A stretch of 64,000 bases of DNA from Marchantia polymorpha subsp. ruderalis (taxonomy: Eukaryota; Streptophyta; Marchantiopsida; Marchantiales; Marchantiaceae): the NCBI GenBank assembly GCA_037833965.1, contig AP031352.1, positions 13,806,501 to 13,870,500 on the forward strand, read 5' to 3'. The notes under the pieces are model-generated. The model was given only the letters and a program-made list of their open reading frames with translations. It had not been told where the DNA came from and did no database searches. Below are positions 1 to 10,818 of the stretch, in pieces. Position numbers and translations under genes: made by a program. Position 1 is the first letter of the stretch; each line of letters starts with the position of its first letter.

Positions 1-1020
1 CTCGAGCAAGCTTGAAAGACATGTCCGGCCTCGATCCAACTGCACACAGTACCTGAATGACAACCGCAGCCACGCCGATTTCCTGTTCAGGCGCCTGGCT
101 CCCCTCGTGCCCTCATGCACCGACGATAGCGAAAGACGATCCCCGACCCGGAACAGGGCCCAACAGAAATTCAATCCAATCCGCAGCTCTCTCTCGCAAA
201 ATCAACCTCCTGCCGCCCAGGCCAGCTCGCAGCATGAAGAAGGAGAAGAAGAAGAAAAAGAAGAAGGCTCGCACCTCCACCCCCACCCCCACCCACACCC
301 CCACCGCCGAAGCCTGCACGTCGCAATCGAATCGCCTCTGCCTCCCTACATCGTCACCGCCCTCGTCCCTCGGCCCTCCTCCACGTCTCAATCTGCCCTC
401 CGCATTCCCTGTTCAGTTCTTCAGCAACTCTCTCTCCTTTCCTCGTCTTCCGTGGAGTTCGACGGCGACCACCAACAGTGCATGCCAGACCAGATCGTCC
501 TCGACATCATTGACGCCAAATATAAGAATTTGATTACCTCTGGACTCTGAGGGCCAGGCCCAAATATATTCGCTCCGCCGGTCCCGGGCGCCGGGTTAGT
601 CATGTCCGAAAACCTGAGCCAGTACACCGTACGCTCTACGTCGTCGAATGTTTACTGTCGCGCCTGGTTTCGGCCCTACATGGTCGGTTACGAAGTATTT
701 TCGCTGCACTCTACTGCGGTGACTTCGTTCTCCCATTCGCTGGTCTTCAGCCCCTCCTGACATCAGCAACCGATCACCGGTACTGTAATTGGTGACTTGG
801 TAGGTGGGCGGCGGGTGGGCAAGAGTATGAAACTCCGCTTTAGCCGTCAGTCTCTCAGGGATGAGTTTCATTCTCCAGTGGAAAAACGATCGGCTAAGGT
901 ATCTGAGAAGCCCTTGATAGTATCTCTTGTGGACTCCTCTGAAAATTTACTCTCAGACTCCAGCCTGATTCAGTCTTCTTTGTCTCCGTTGAGTAAAGAC
1001 GGGTTCTTTTGAGAGAGGCC
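1..1020. other. GC-rich stretch without a recognised gene
   Basis: This stretch is much more GC-rich than the AT-rich spacer that follows. It has a purine-rich GAA/AAG tract near 235-270 and a CCCCAC-type tract near 278-305. Several frames are open on both strands, which composition alone explains. The longest forward frames (57-533 and 107-550) translate to Glu/Lys-rich and His/Pro-rich low-complexity protein, and the 107-550 frame does not begin with ATG. I recognise no domain. It could be the promoter or leader of a gene lying to the left of the window. Confidence 0.4.
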
Positions 1021-2169
1021 AACATTTAAAGTGAAAGTGAGTTGAAAGGTACATTCAGTGCAAGAGTGCACCAAGGGTCCAGGTTAATGCTAAATTTTCT
1101 TTAACAATATCATACCCGAACCAAGTTAAAAATGTGTGTAGTGTATTGAAACTAAAACACTCATGAGATCATTCTCATAGACGTATAGCGTACGTGAGAA
1201 GCGTAAGACATATTAGATAATCTTAACGAATAATTCAAACCTAAAATATGTTTGTTTGGAGTGGATGCACACAGTAGATGATGCATCATATACTTTGAAT
1301 TCAAATAACTTCAAAGCTATAAACGGGGACTAGATGTTTCTGTGATGGAACATATTTTCAGTATTTTTTCTCAATTACGCACAACTGTATATGTAAAAAT
1401 CACAATTAAGGTTACCTCAGGTCATGCAAAAATTGTCCACTGGAAGAAGAGATAAAATATAGTATAGTGTAATGACAAAATTCCAAGCAAAGTATTCTTA
1501 TTATATTTTGCACATGATTCAACTGAGAATTTGTTTCAAATTAGAAAATTACTCTATATTTAGAAATGTGTAACAAACAAATATGACAAAAAATTGTCAT
1601 AAATTGTAGATTTTTTTATAAGTAATCAAATGTTCTTATCTTTTGTATAATATACACAATGCAAAGATTATATGATAGATTTATTTTTTTCCCATCTTGG
1701 ATGATACTACATGAAATTCGTGATTCAAATTTGACGTAAAATTACGGCGTGATATCCTTCAAGCTCAAGTTGTAAATCATAAATGACTTTACATTTCTTA
1801 CAATATGTGAAATATATTCCAAACAATCATTTCGATTTTTTTTCAAATCAAATATTATCAAATATTGTATTTTGAATTGATACAATTATATAATTTGAAA
1901 TCTAAGTTTAAAAAATTTATATTGTTAGAATTCATGCAACATATATAGTTTAAAAAATGAAAAGTAATTGGAAGAAATAAGTTTTATTTATGACATTATT
2001 AACTCTAATGATAAATATATCCCAAGTTCTACGGTTGGTGATTATTTGAACTTACTTTAACGAAAATTTTTATATTTCTTTCATAATCCATCAAATTTTA
2101 AAATTACAGCCAAATTGTGAAACGTGCCAAATTTGTCAAACAAAAGTGCTTACAATGAGTTTGCACGTT

Positions 2170-2224
<55 letters not shown>

Positions 2225-5021
2225 TTCATTCATTCTCATGCATCTTAAAACATGTATGTATTCATTTCCAACTTGAATTGAAGGTTGGGTTTCTATGTCT
2301 AAATATTATGAAATTAAAACCTTCTATACATTGAAGCATGTTGATAAAATGATAGGACACATAGGTCAGTAGCACACTATACTTGAAGATTTACAATAAT
2401 GTAAAATCAGTAGAATATTTTCCCCAAAGTTAGTACTTTGCACTCAGTTAAGATTGTACTTTAGTGGAGTTCTGAATCATTGTGGGAAACAGAACATTTA
2501 TCTCTGGTTGGAACACTTGGTAAAACGTATATTGGAAAAGAAGAAACGAGCTTCCTTCATTACGAAGTTGTGAATAGTGCTAAACGTTCTGAACCAGCAT
2601 GTTTGCTTCAAATTTTGTGATTCTGTGCCCCAAGTAGGGATGGGAGTCACTACTGAGCGTAAATTACCTGTAAAGGTTTCAGGGTAATTAGATGGCACCA
2701 CAGCCATCCCAAATATATTTATTTTTTATCGCAAGCGACATATACAAATATTTCGCAAACATGACGTTATGTAATGAAATTCATGAGACACATGTATATT
2801 ACAAGTTCAGAACTGTATTTAGTTCAATAAATAGTGCATGGCACATATACCTTGTGGCTCAATTATGGAATGCATTCCAAAGCGAGGATATGAATGTATC
2901 GCAATTACTTAGTCGAACCTTCCTTCATGGATATGTTTGTAAATAGAATCATGTGTTCGCGAATGTGTAGGCCTAGACCAAATTTTTAATTGTCTAATTA
3001 AGAGAATGTGAGGCAAAATTATTGGCTATTATAGTAATCTTAGACAATTTTCTAAATTGAAATGTTGCAAATGGATGTTGAAAATGACTTTATTATTTTC
3101 TCAAGATCAGTCATCTTTAAAAATAATGATATAGCTATAAAATCCTAATTGAGTCTTATTTTAATTACATATTTTAATGATTCGTTTTTTTTGTGGATGA
3201 GAATGACTTTTCACTTATAATTCAACTCTTTTTTTTTTCAATGAAAATATACATGAAAAGTATCTAAAACTACCATATTCATATATCATGCAGAATTCGT
3301 ACGAGAATGTCACGATCTGAATAGCTTTATTGAGAAAATTATAAATCAATTTTCGGTTTATGTTGATCATGCAAGGAATAATTTTGGCTACTAACCTCCA
3401 TATATATTTGAGAGTTAATACGTCGATGTAAAGGATTTGACCTTTTCGAAGCATTGCTCTTCATTTGCAGCTTCCAAATAATTATGTTACGAATTACACA
3501 TTATAGGATTCAAAGTTGCATCAGAGTTTTTGTGATACCGTACGTACGTTCTACAGTGCCTAGTACACATTCATCAATGTGCAATTTTGTACTAAAGGCC
3601 TTTGACATATTTTGTTTAGAGAGTATAGATGAACTAAAAATCAATTAATACCTATTTCTTATAAAAATACGTATATTTTCTTTGCTTCTTTCTCTAGATT
3701 CTCATCATGTTTGATAATCTTTGATACGTAGAGAATGAGGATCTTTAACCTAATCTTCAAACAAATTTTTTTAAATAGTTGATAAAATAATGATTCAATT
3801 ATGATTAGATTTTTTTGAAAATGTATGAGATCGAAGATATAATATTGCGATAGTCTTATTGAAGTTTATAATTACATACTGAATTTTTCTTAATAGTGCA
3901 AATTTTTTTTGGGATACATGATAAACTTATAATATATTTAAATATATTTTTTATTATAATTCATAAATTATATATTTTTAATAATTTTGTTAACATTAAT
4001 TTCTGTTAAGTATTAACCTTGGTACTAGCTAAATATAAATAAAAAGGATCGCTAGATCGCCAGGAATAGGGATACTTAATTCTAGTGAATTCAGACTGTA
4101 CATAGTCTTTTTGCCATTGCAATATACAATGTGTTCTAGTTGTGGATGTAGCCTTGCCCCTAGATGAAAAATATAAAATTAAGAATTTTATAATTTGAAA
4201 GGTTGATAAATTACAATAAAACATAAGATTATGATAGAAACCACAAATTGATAATGACGAGATAATATTTTCAATGTACTTAAACCTTGATGTACTCAAA
4301 GATATAAATCTTAGACATGGACCACGTCAAAAATGAATTTTAGCATTTGGATGGATGTCACATCCATACTAGAGTAATTTTGAAACTTGAAATCAGATTT
4401 AAATCAATTTTCTCTATCCAAAACTTAAAAGGCGGTTGGAAATTTGTGCAATTAATAGAAAATTAAACTTTAATGAAAACTATAATGATCAGGGTTTAGA
4501 CTACCCTACACATAAGAGTACCCTACAGTATAAAAGAAAATAGCAGTTGTAAACAATTGTTTCTCTTAATTACTATTCAATCAGGTAGTCACACATCTCT
4601 CCACAACATGATTGCATTCTCCACTTGTTTGCATGCTTGTATATACCAATCACCAAAGCGCTATTTTGCAAAACCTGATGGATGAAGTGGTGTATCACCT
4701 TTATGACCATTCTAAATCTTGGATGGCGAGAACATCAGCACACTTCTCCCCTTAATCTTGCCTTGCCCATAAAAAGAACTCCTTTGAAGTTGTGACTTAT
4801 TCCTCTGGTTGCTTCCCTCTCACACAAACAGTCTTCTCAACTGGAAGCAAATTCAAAAAATACTCATGCTTTTGCTCCTACTTGCTAATAAACTTGCTGA
4901 TATCATGACACTGAAAACCACTTCGATATAAGGACACTAAAAACCACTTCGGCTGAGGTAGTGTTCGGCCTTTCTACAGTGATTATGTACAAAACAGAAA
5001 AACACTCAGATGCGTTTTTCT
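1021..5021. other. AT-rich spacer, no gene seen
   Basis: About 4 kb of AT-rich DNA with only short, unconvincing open frames on either strand. I find no family signature, RNA gene or splice-consistent exon set. The only structured sequence I see is the (TA)n tract listed separately. Confidence 0.6.
2174..2234. repeat. (TA)n microsatellite followed by a short ATTC array
   Basis: An uninterrupted TA dinucleotide run covers roughly 2174-2221. It passes directly into about three and a half copies of ATTC. It sits in AT-rich spacer and has no visible coding context. Confidence 0.95.
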
Positions 5022-5064
5022 CTAGTTAGTATCACCAGTGTAACGTACTGGTGATACTAACTAG
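5022..5064. repeat. Perfect 18-bp inverted repeat (hairpin), 7-bp loop
   Basis: The left arm at 5022-5039 (CTAGTTAGTATCACCAGT) is matched without mismatch by its reverse complement at 5047-5064, around a 7-base loop. The arms are too long and exact to be chance in this composition. A second hairpin follows about 100 bp downstream. It may be a MITE relic, a foldback element or a small structured RNA. No terminator function is implied in a plant nucleus. Confidence 0.9.
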
Positions 5065-5167
5065 TATTCTCCACCTACTCACTCACAGCGTCAAAATGCA
5101 AGAGGCTAAGACTGAACGGAAACATTTTGACCGGTATCCATGAAGTTTTCTTTAAACAACTCGAGAA

Positions 5168-5194
5168 CTGTAGTGATTCTATAAATCACTACAG
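5168..5194. repeat. Perfect 11-bp inverted repeat, 5-bp loop
   Basis: CTGTAGTGATT at 5168-5178 pairs exactly with 5184-5194 around the loop CTATA. It lies close to the larger hairpin at 5022-5064, so both may belong to one structured insertion. Confidence 0.85.
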
Positions 5195-8100
5195 TAATAA
5201 GTTTTCACGACACGGGCTTTAAACTTTTGTCAGTCAGTCTGATTCTTATGAGAATGAAAAGCTGCATGGAAAGAACTGTTGACTAGATAGAGTTGACTTT
5301 ATATCAGCCTTCTATTTTCCGTTCTTTCTTTCTTGAGAAAAAAAGCTTTTTTTAAAAAGAAAAAACAAAAAAAGAAAAAGAGTAAGAGTTTAGGGGTTCA
5401 AAATTATAAGAACCTCATCTGAAGAGATCGGAAATTTGCATCTGATCTCACTTACTATAGTTGTGAGATTTGAACTTGGGTAGCTAGGGTTTAGTTACAT
5501 TTCATGCTCCAACCCATAGTATAAGGTGGAGTATTGACTACACAAAAGAAGAAGGAGTTCCAGTTGTTGATGAATTGATGACAATCTCACTTTTGAGGAC
5601 GTGAGAGAAGAAGACAGGAAGCAAGACGAGTGTGTGAACGTCTGCGCTACTTGTGAACTTGGAGGCGGAAGATGATAGCGGCCGATGGAGATCGAATCAA
5701 GATCACGATGCAATGCGATGTCCCGTGTGTTGTCTTGTTTTGTGCTGTGTTAGACTCTCCCTTTTCTAGACGGGAGAGTCGTTGCTAGCTGTTTGCTTGT
5801 GTTTGGAACCTCTCTAATCTTGCTTTCTGGTGCGCGTCCGTGTTGGAGCAACGCTGATTTCCGGTGTAGTTTTACTCCTGTGAACTGTCGATAGCGCGGC
5901 TGGACTTGATCACTGGCCGGCCTATCTATGTTTCTCTCTTGGTGAGATTGGAGTGATGACCAGTTGACCGTGAGAGTCTTCTTGCGGTGATGACAAGTTA
6001 GGTTGCCCATACCCCTTTGCTAGTAGAGCTACAGTAGCTTAGTGCGGCACGACGTCAGATGCGGACATGATTATTGGGTGGAGATCTGGCGATGGTGCCA
6101 ATTGAGGACCGCGGTGGATTTACGTGAAATGGGTTGAGGTATTGGCTACCTACACCTATCTTGCTCGTTGTTGCGGAGGAGTACCAGAGTGTTGCGGACA
6201 CATAGTCTTTGGTGGTGATATCGTCTAGTGTTCCAATCCCATTGATTTGGAACATGGACGAGATGTACGGGGCAGTGAAGAGCCCTCGACGGTACTCAGG
6301 TGCAGTGGGCACCATCAAGCTCAATGATTTTATTCAAGAATTTGACACATGATGTGATATGCAGTTTCTGCGTAATCCCATGTTGTTCACACCCTTCTTT
6401 GCGTAGAAGGGGTTATTTCAGCATTTGGAGAGGCCTCCCATGGACGATTATCATGAGTTTGGGAAAGATTATGCTGGAGAGATTGATGCATGTAGACGTC
6501 ATTGGTCTCCGAACTACTTATCTATTACCCAGGGTGGTGTGGGTACAAGTGGAGGTGCGAGTAGTAGCGTCAGCAAGGGTACCAGTAGAGGAGTTGGTGC
6601 CGTAACCAGCAGTGGTACGGTTAGCATTGCTGGTGGCAGCATGAGTGGAGATGCTAGTGGCGTACCTTCGTTTAGCCCCATTCCTGAGTTCTTCAAGCGG
6701 TTGAGGAAAAACTATCAAGGGGTGAAGACGGAGAAGTTGAGGAATCTCAAGGAGTTTGAGGGTAAGACAATTGAGAGTCTTTGGGAGGCAAACACTCGTA
6801 TGCGCCAATTGATCTCAATTACTCACGGTTTGACTAAGTCACAGGCTGTTCAGTATTGGTACCGGATTCTCGACAGAGAGTTGCGGAGAAGAGTTCGTGA
6901 CGCTACTCTCATGAACGATGCGTCACCCACATTCGTCCATCTTTTTGAGAAGATTGAGCTTAACATGGTGGAGGAGAGGGTGGTGACGTCTTCATTTGCG
7001 AGGGACACGATCACTACCTTCCGTATCCTACATAGCACAGCACAGTCTCGCCCCATGAATGGTGGTAGTGGAGTTCAAACACGACATCCTTCAGGTCATA
7101 GAGAGCCTAGTGCGCGGCCACCATTGCCTTCATTTTCTGGCCAGCCATAGGGAACATCATGTTGGACATGCGGAGGTGATCATATCAGGAAGGATTGTAC
7201 TCATGAGAGAGGGGAACAAACTTCACATGCTAGGCCACAATCAGCACAGATGATGTGTAATCACTGTGGTCGAGCGGATCATCCTCAATAGCGTTGTTTT
7301 GATCTTCATCCGGAGTTGAGATCTGGAGGTAGAGGTCGTGGCGGTGATGCATGACCCTAAATCTCGGATATTTTGGGAGATGTTGCGAGTATTACGTCAT
7401 CTCCAGGTGCAGCAGACACGTTCTTCAGCATACATTCTAGAGAACGAACCATTGTTGAGTGACACTTGGGCCCAATTGATGGCGAGTGTCCATCAGGTCC
7501 GAGCATGGATTGGATCATCAGTACTGTCGGATGCTGCGAGGGTTGGATCACGTGCTCATCGTGCACGTTTATGATGAACCAACCTTTTGCCACGAAAGAT
7601 ATTGTGTCATGGCTATGATTCTGTGCAACGTGATCCTACATTCACCGTTGACAGTATCTTGGATGCTTCTTGACATTCTTAGTGGCTGAGAAATCACCTA
7701 TGGCGTTGGTGAACTGCGTACGTCAGCCTCAGATGGCTTTACCCACGTTGGTTAATTATCCAACATCACATGCATATCGTGATGATGGACATGGGCTACT
7801 CTGGGATTTTGCAGTACATCAGTTGGTGGAGCCCAACGCTGACGAGAGAGAGAGCGTGCGATGGAATTTATGACTAGTTTCAAAGGCTGCGCGTCGTCAG
7901 GTTTTGAGTCAAGCTATGGACCTGAACTGCTTGACGTGGATTGTGAGCTTGGGTTTGGTTGAGCAACGGCGTTTGAGCGTTGATTCGGTGGTTAGTACAC
8001 CACTTGTTAGCTCATTTCCTACCGGGACGGCAGTGGCAATGCCTGGGGGCGATAGGCGAGATATTCGTCATCCTTGGAGTTCATCGGACGTGACGAGAGG

Positions 8101-8613
8101 ACTTGCCAGAGTTGCAGCTCATGCAGGAGAGGTTTCTCATGCGGAGGTTGCTACGAAGGAGGATACACAGACCCCTTCTTTGAAGGATGTGGCATAGCAA
8201 CCAATGACAGTATTGCCTTCCTCTAGTGTGACTATTGAGGAATGGAAGCCATTGATTGGTTCCCAGATCATAGGAGGAGAGAGGCGACAGTTGACACAAT
8301 TCCTACGGGATCAAAGGAATTGTTTTGCTTTCAGTATGAAAGAGTTGGGTGCTTTGATTGGACCCGGTATACGGATAGAATTGGCTAGTGATACGCCAAT
8401 CTTCCGTCATCCTTATCGATACACTAAAATAGAGAGGGATTTGATTTCGAGTAGGACTTTGGACCTACTAAAGGCTGGATTAGTGGAGTTATAGCATGAT
8501 GAGTATGGGTCAGCCGTTGTCATCCCGATGAAGAAGAATGTACATGGCAACTACACGGATAGGCGCATGTGTGGAGACTACCGTCATATCAATCGGCAGA
8601 CGAAGTTCGATAA

Positions 8614-8618
8614 GTATG
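8614..8618 (+). repeat. Target-site duplication (left), GTATG
   Basis: GTATG immediately precedes the TG of the 5' LTR and recurs directly after the CA of the 3' LTR. Five base pairs is the usual length for Ty3/gypsy integrases. The bases lie within the reverse transcriptase region of the older element, which shows exactly where the younger one went in. Confidence 0.93.
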
Positions 8619-8703
8619 TGTAACCATCTTTAGTTAGTTAGAACTAAAGTAGAGGTTACTCTGAATATGGTTGTAGATACTTTAGTGTGCACTAGTCATA
8701 GCT

Positions 8704-8874
8704 GCCACATCAGCGATCCGCGCACTTGGTAGGTACAGAGTGGATGTGTTAGTTGACAGTGCCACGTCAGCAATCCGTGTGCTTGTAGGTAAGGATTGAG
8801 TGTGTTAGTTAGTGTGTTAGTTGGGTGCGCCACGTCAGCAATCCGTGTGCTTGTTAGGGTTATCCGCCACGTCA
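8704..8874 (+). promoter_or_regulatory. Clustered ACGT-core (G/C-box-like) motifs in the LTR promoter
   Basis: GCCACATCA at 8704, GCCACGTCA at 8761, 8829 and 8866 form a spaced cluster upstream of the TATA box. The first three lie in a longer repeated unit of about 25-30 bp ending in GTGCTTG. CCACGTCA, read on the other strand as TGACGTGG, is a classic plant bZIP recognition core. Light- or stress-responsive bZIP control of the element is my inference. The same cluster recurs in the 3' LTR at 14346, 14403, 14471 and 14508. Confidence 0.6.
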
Positions 8875-8942
8875 TCCATCCACTAGGAGTGGGATGGATG
8901 GTGGGGATTAGATCTTATCACCTTGTACTTGTTGGTGAGAGC

Positions 8943-8949
8943 TATATAA
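8943..8949 (+). promoter_or_regulatory. TATA box of the 5' LTR
   Basis: TATATAA follows the ACGT-motif cluster and lies about 95 bp before the LTR end, a normal place for the U3 core promoter. An identical box lies at 14585-14591 in the 3' LTR. Confidence 0.7.
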
Positions 8950-9039
8950 GGGAGAGGAGAACCATTGTTGGTATCTCTCATCTTCAGAGTTTACGTTTCT
9001 ATCTTCGAGTGAACTTCTCTCTAAACCCTAGTGTTACAA

Positions 9040-9051
9040 TGGTATCAGAGC
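9040..9051 (+). other. Primer-binding site, initiator-Met tRNA type
   Basis: TGGTATCAGAGC begins two bases after the 5' LTR. It is the standard complement of the 3' end of plant initiator methionine tRNA, used to prime minus-strand DNA synthesis by most plant LTR elements. Confidence 0.93.
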
Positions 9052-9202
9052 GACCTTGCTCTTTCCTTGAGTGTGGATTACTCCTCATGAAATAGCAAGT
9101 GAGTGATGATGGAGTGTAGTCTTGAGAGTGTATAGAGGCTGGCAGAGGTCATTCATCTGCATGTAGAGAGAGGTGGAAGGGGGAAATTGTGTTTTTGCAG
9201 AT

Positions 9203-9421
9203 ATGGACGGGATTGACAGGAATCCAGTACCGCACTGGCCAATTCCTAACCTATTCGATATTCACCTTCGTTGCATGGAGAATCATCATTTTCGGATGTA
9301 CCTTGTGGCTTGTTGGGGTGCAGATTTTATGACTAGAGTGATGGAGTCAAGAGTGCCACTGATTCTTCCAATAGTTACTTATGGAGAGACTTGGGATTGT
9401 ACTATATACATTCTATACTGA
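9203..9421 (+). CDS. Leader ORF A of the chromovirus, 72 residues, unknown function
   Basis: A small ATG-initiated frame between the primer site and gag, an unusual place for protein coding in a plant Ty3/gypsy element. Its first about 57 residues are related to those of the next small ORF. Shared features are PVP near residue 8, an isoleucine near 20, then R-x-(YF)-LV, G followed by an acidic and an aromatic residue, V, ES and two prolines. I recognise no known family. It might act in the leader RNA, as a regulatory upstream ORF, or as a short accessory peptide; a captured host fragment is also possible. Its reality as protein is unproven. Confidence 0.45.
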   Translation: MDGIDRNPVPHWPIPNLFDIHLRCMENHHFRMYLVACWGADFMTRVMESRVPLILPIVTYGETWDCTIYILY

Positions 9422-9428
9422 TTGTTTC

Positions 9429-9635
9429 ATGGATTTGAATCGCGAACCACCTGTCCCGGTTCGATTCAGCACTTATGTAGAGATTAGAACAGTATATAGA
9501 CAGAAGAGGATATGGAGAGATTTTCTTGTGAGGAATTATGGAGAGGAGTACTATAGAGCTGTGATAGAGTCACCTGCACCTTTTATGACTCCTTTGTTGA
9601 GAGGTCACATAGTGATTATACTCACTTTGTATTAG
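9429..9635 (+). CDS. Leader ORF B of the chromovirus, 68 residues, homologous to ORF A
   Basis: The ATG at 9429 lies 8 bp after the ORF A stop, and the frame ends 17 bp before the gag ATG; an in-frame ATG at 9381 would overlap ORF A. Residues 1-56 align with ORF A through PVP, R-DFLV, YG-E, VIES and spaced prolines. Identity is only about a quarter, but in conserved order and spacing. This points to an ancient tandem duplication kept open in both copies. The protein is basic and aromatic-rich with no recognised domain. Confidence 0.45.
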   Translation: MDLNREPPVPVRFSTYVEIRTVYRQKRIWRDFLVRNYGEEYYRAVIESPAPFMTPLLRGHIVIILTLY

Positions 9636-9652
9636 AGGGATTGTGAGAAAGC

Positions 9653-10816
9653 ATGGGAACATCAATTGATATGGGTGAGGTTCTCAATGCAATCATGGCG
9701 GAGATGAAGGAGTTGAGAAAAGCAATAGTAGATGGGCATACCAAGCAGCAAGCCATGGAAGATAAAATCTTCGCATTAGAGAGTGAGAAAGTAGAGAGAG
9801 AGAGAGTTGGAGAGATGGAAGTTGAACCTCAAGTTCAAGCTTCCCAAGTTCAGCCAGAACCAACTCTTATTGATGCAGCAGAGGCAAATAGGAGACGTCT
9901 TCAAGAGATTGAAGATCAAGCAAATCTTTTGCTTCGAATGGGAAAATCCTGTAAGGTGGAAGCTTACAAAGGGAGTAGAGCAATGGGAGTGTTAGAGGGA
10001 TGGATTATGAGGATGAATATTCATTTATCCCATTTTCATGTTTCTGATTATATTGCAGGAATGTTCATGAGATCTTATCTTACGGATAAGGCTCTCACAT
10101 GGTACACAACATGGGAGAGAATGCTTTCAGAACGAGGTGCTACCATTTCGTGGAGTGGAATGCAAGAAGGACTTCTGCAAAATTTTCAAGCGGTGGATTC
10201 TCTTCAAACTGCAAGAATGAAGTTGTGGGATCTGAAGCAGAAAGGAGGTATTCATGAGTACATTGAAGAATTTCGTGATCTTCAAGTATCTATCATGGAT
10301 ATGAGTGGAGCTGAAGCCTTGGACGTGTTCAAACGAGGCTTGAAAGATCGAATTCGAAAGGAGGTGATGGTAAGCAATCCATCTACTGTGAATGAAGCAA
10401 TCGCAATTGCTCAACGAATTTCAGGTGCTTTTGGTGTCACACACGGTGAACCAGTGAGCAATTTTAGAGATCCATCTGGTCCAACACCGATGGAGTTGGG
10501 AAACCTTCGACGTAGAGAAGGTTTTGCACCAACAAGAGGACCACCACCAAGATTTGGAGGTGAGATTAGGCGACCAGGAGTTCCAAATTTGCAAGAAGGT
10601 TATGCAAATAATGGAATGGTTCGAGGAGGAGCTGGAGTTCGTGACAATCGCCAATGCTATGCATGTGGACGAATGGGTCACATAGCCAAGTTTTGTCGAG
10701 TTCGGCCGACACAACAAGGAGGACGGCCCATGCAGCGACGACCGTTCAACAATATGGAGGGGATAGAGTATGAAGAGGTGGAGGAAGCAGTTTCGGGAAA
10801 CGAAGATCACCAGTAA
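9653..10816 (+). CDS. Chromovirus Gag (capsid/nucleocapsid), 387 residues
   Basis: Gag forms the particle shell and packages the element RNA. The N-terminal third has a coiled-coil-like heptad region rich in Glu, Lys and Gln. The middle (about residues 100-260) has the retrotransposon gag signature, with a W-x-x-W-like stretch around [10 protein letters not shown]. The C-terminal part is Arg/Pro/Gly-rich and holds one CCHC zinc knuckle, [14 protein letters not shown], at about residues 335-348. The ATG at 9653 is the first in the frame after leader ORF B. The frame is open throughout. Confidence 0.9.
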   Translation: MGTSIDMGEVLNAIMAEMKELRKAIVDGHTKQQAMEDKIFALESEKVERERVGEMEVEPQVQASQVQPEPTLIDAAEANRRRLQEIEDQANLLLRMGKSCKVEAYKGSRAMGVLEGWIMRMNIHLSHFHVSDYIAGMFMRSYLTDKALTWYTTWERMLSERGATISWSGMQEGLLQNFQAVDSLQTARMKLWDLKQKGGIHEYIEEFRDLQVSIMDMSGAEALDVFKRGLKDRIRKEVMVSNPSTVNEAIAIAQRISGAFGVTHGEPVSNFRDPSGPTPMELGNLRRREGFAPTRGPPPRFGGEIRRPGVPNLQEGYANNGMVRGGAGVRDNRQCYACGRMGHIAKFCRVRPTQQGGRPMQRRPFNNMEGIEYEEVEEAVSGNEDHQ

Positions 10817-10818
10817 TC

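Larger units (their letters stand above)
8619..9038 (+). repeat. 5' LTR of the chromovirus (420 bp)
   Basis: Starts TG and ends CA, with terminal TGTAAC/GTTACA inverted ends. It contains three related copies of a GCCACGTCAGCAATCC-type unit plus a fourth shorter GCCACGTCA, and a TATATAA box near 8943-8949. The unit downstream of that box would be the transcribed R-U5 part. It matches 14261-14680 without a difference that I can find. Confidence 0.95.

Noticed and set aside
57-550. Forward frames of about 150 codons at the window start
   Set aside because: Driven by GAA and CCCCAC tracts; the 107-550 frame lacks an ATG at its start; no domain recognised.
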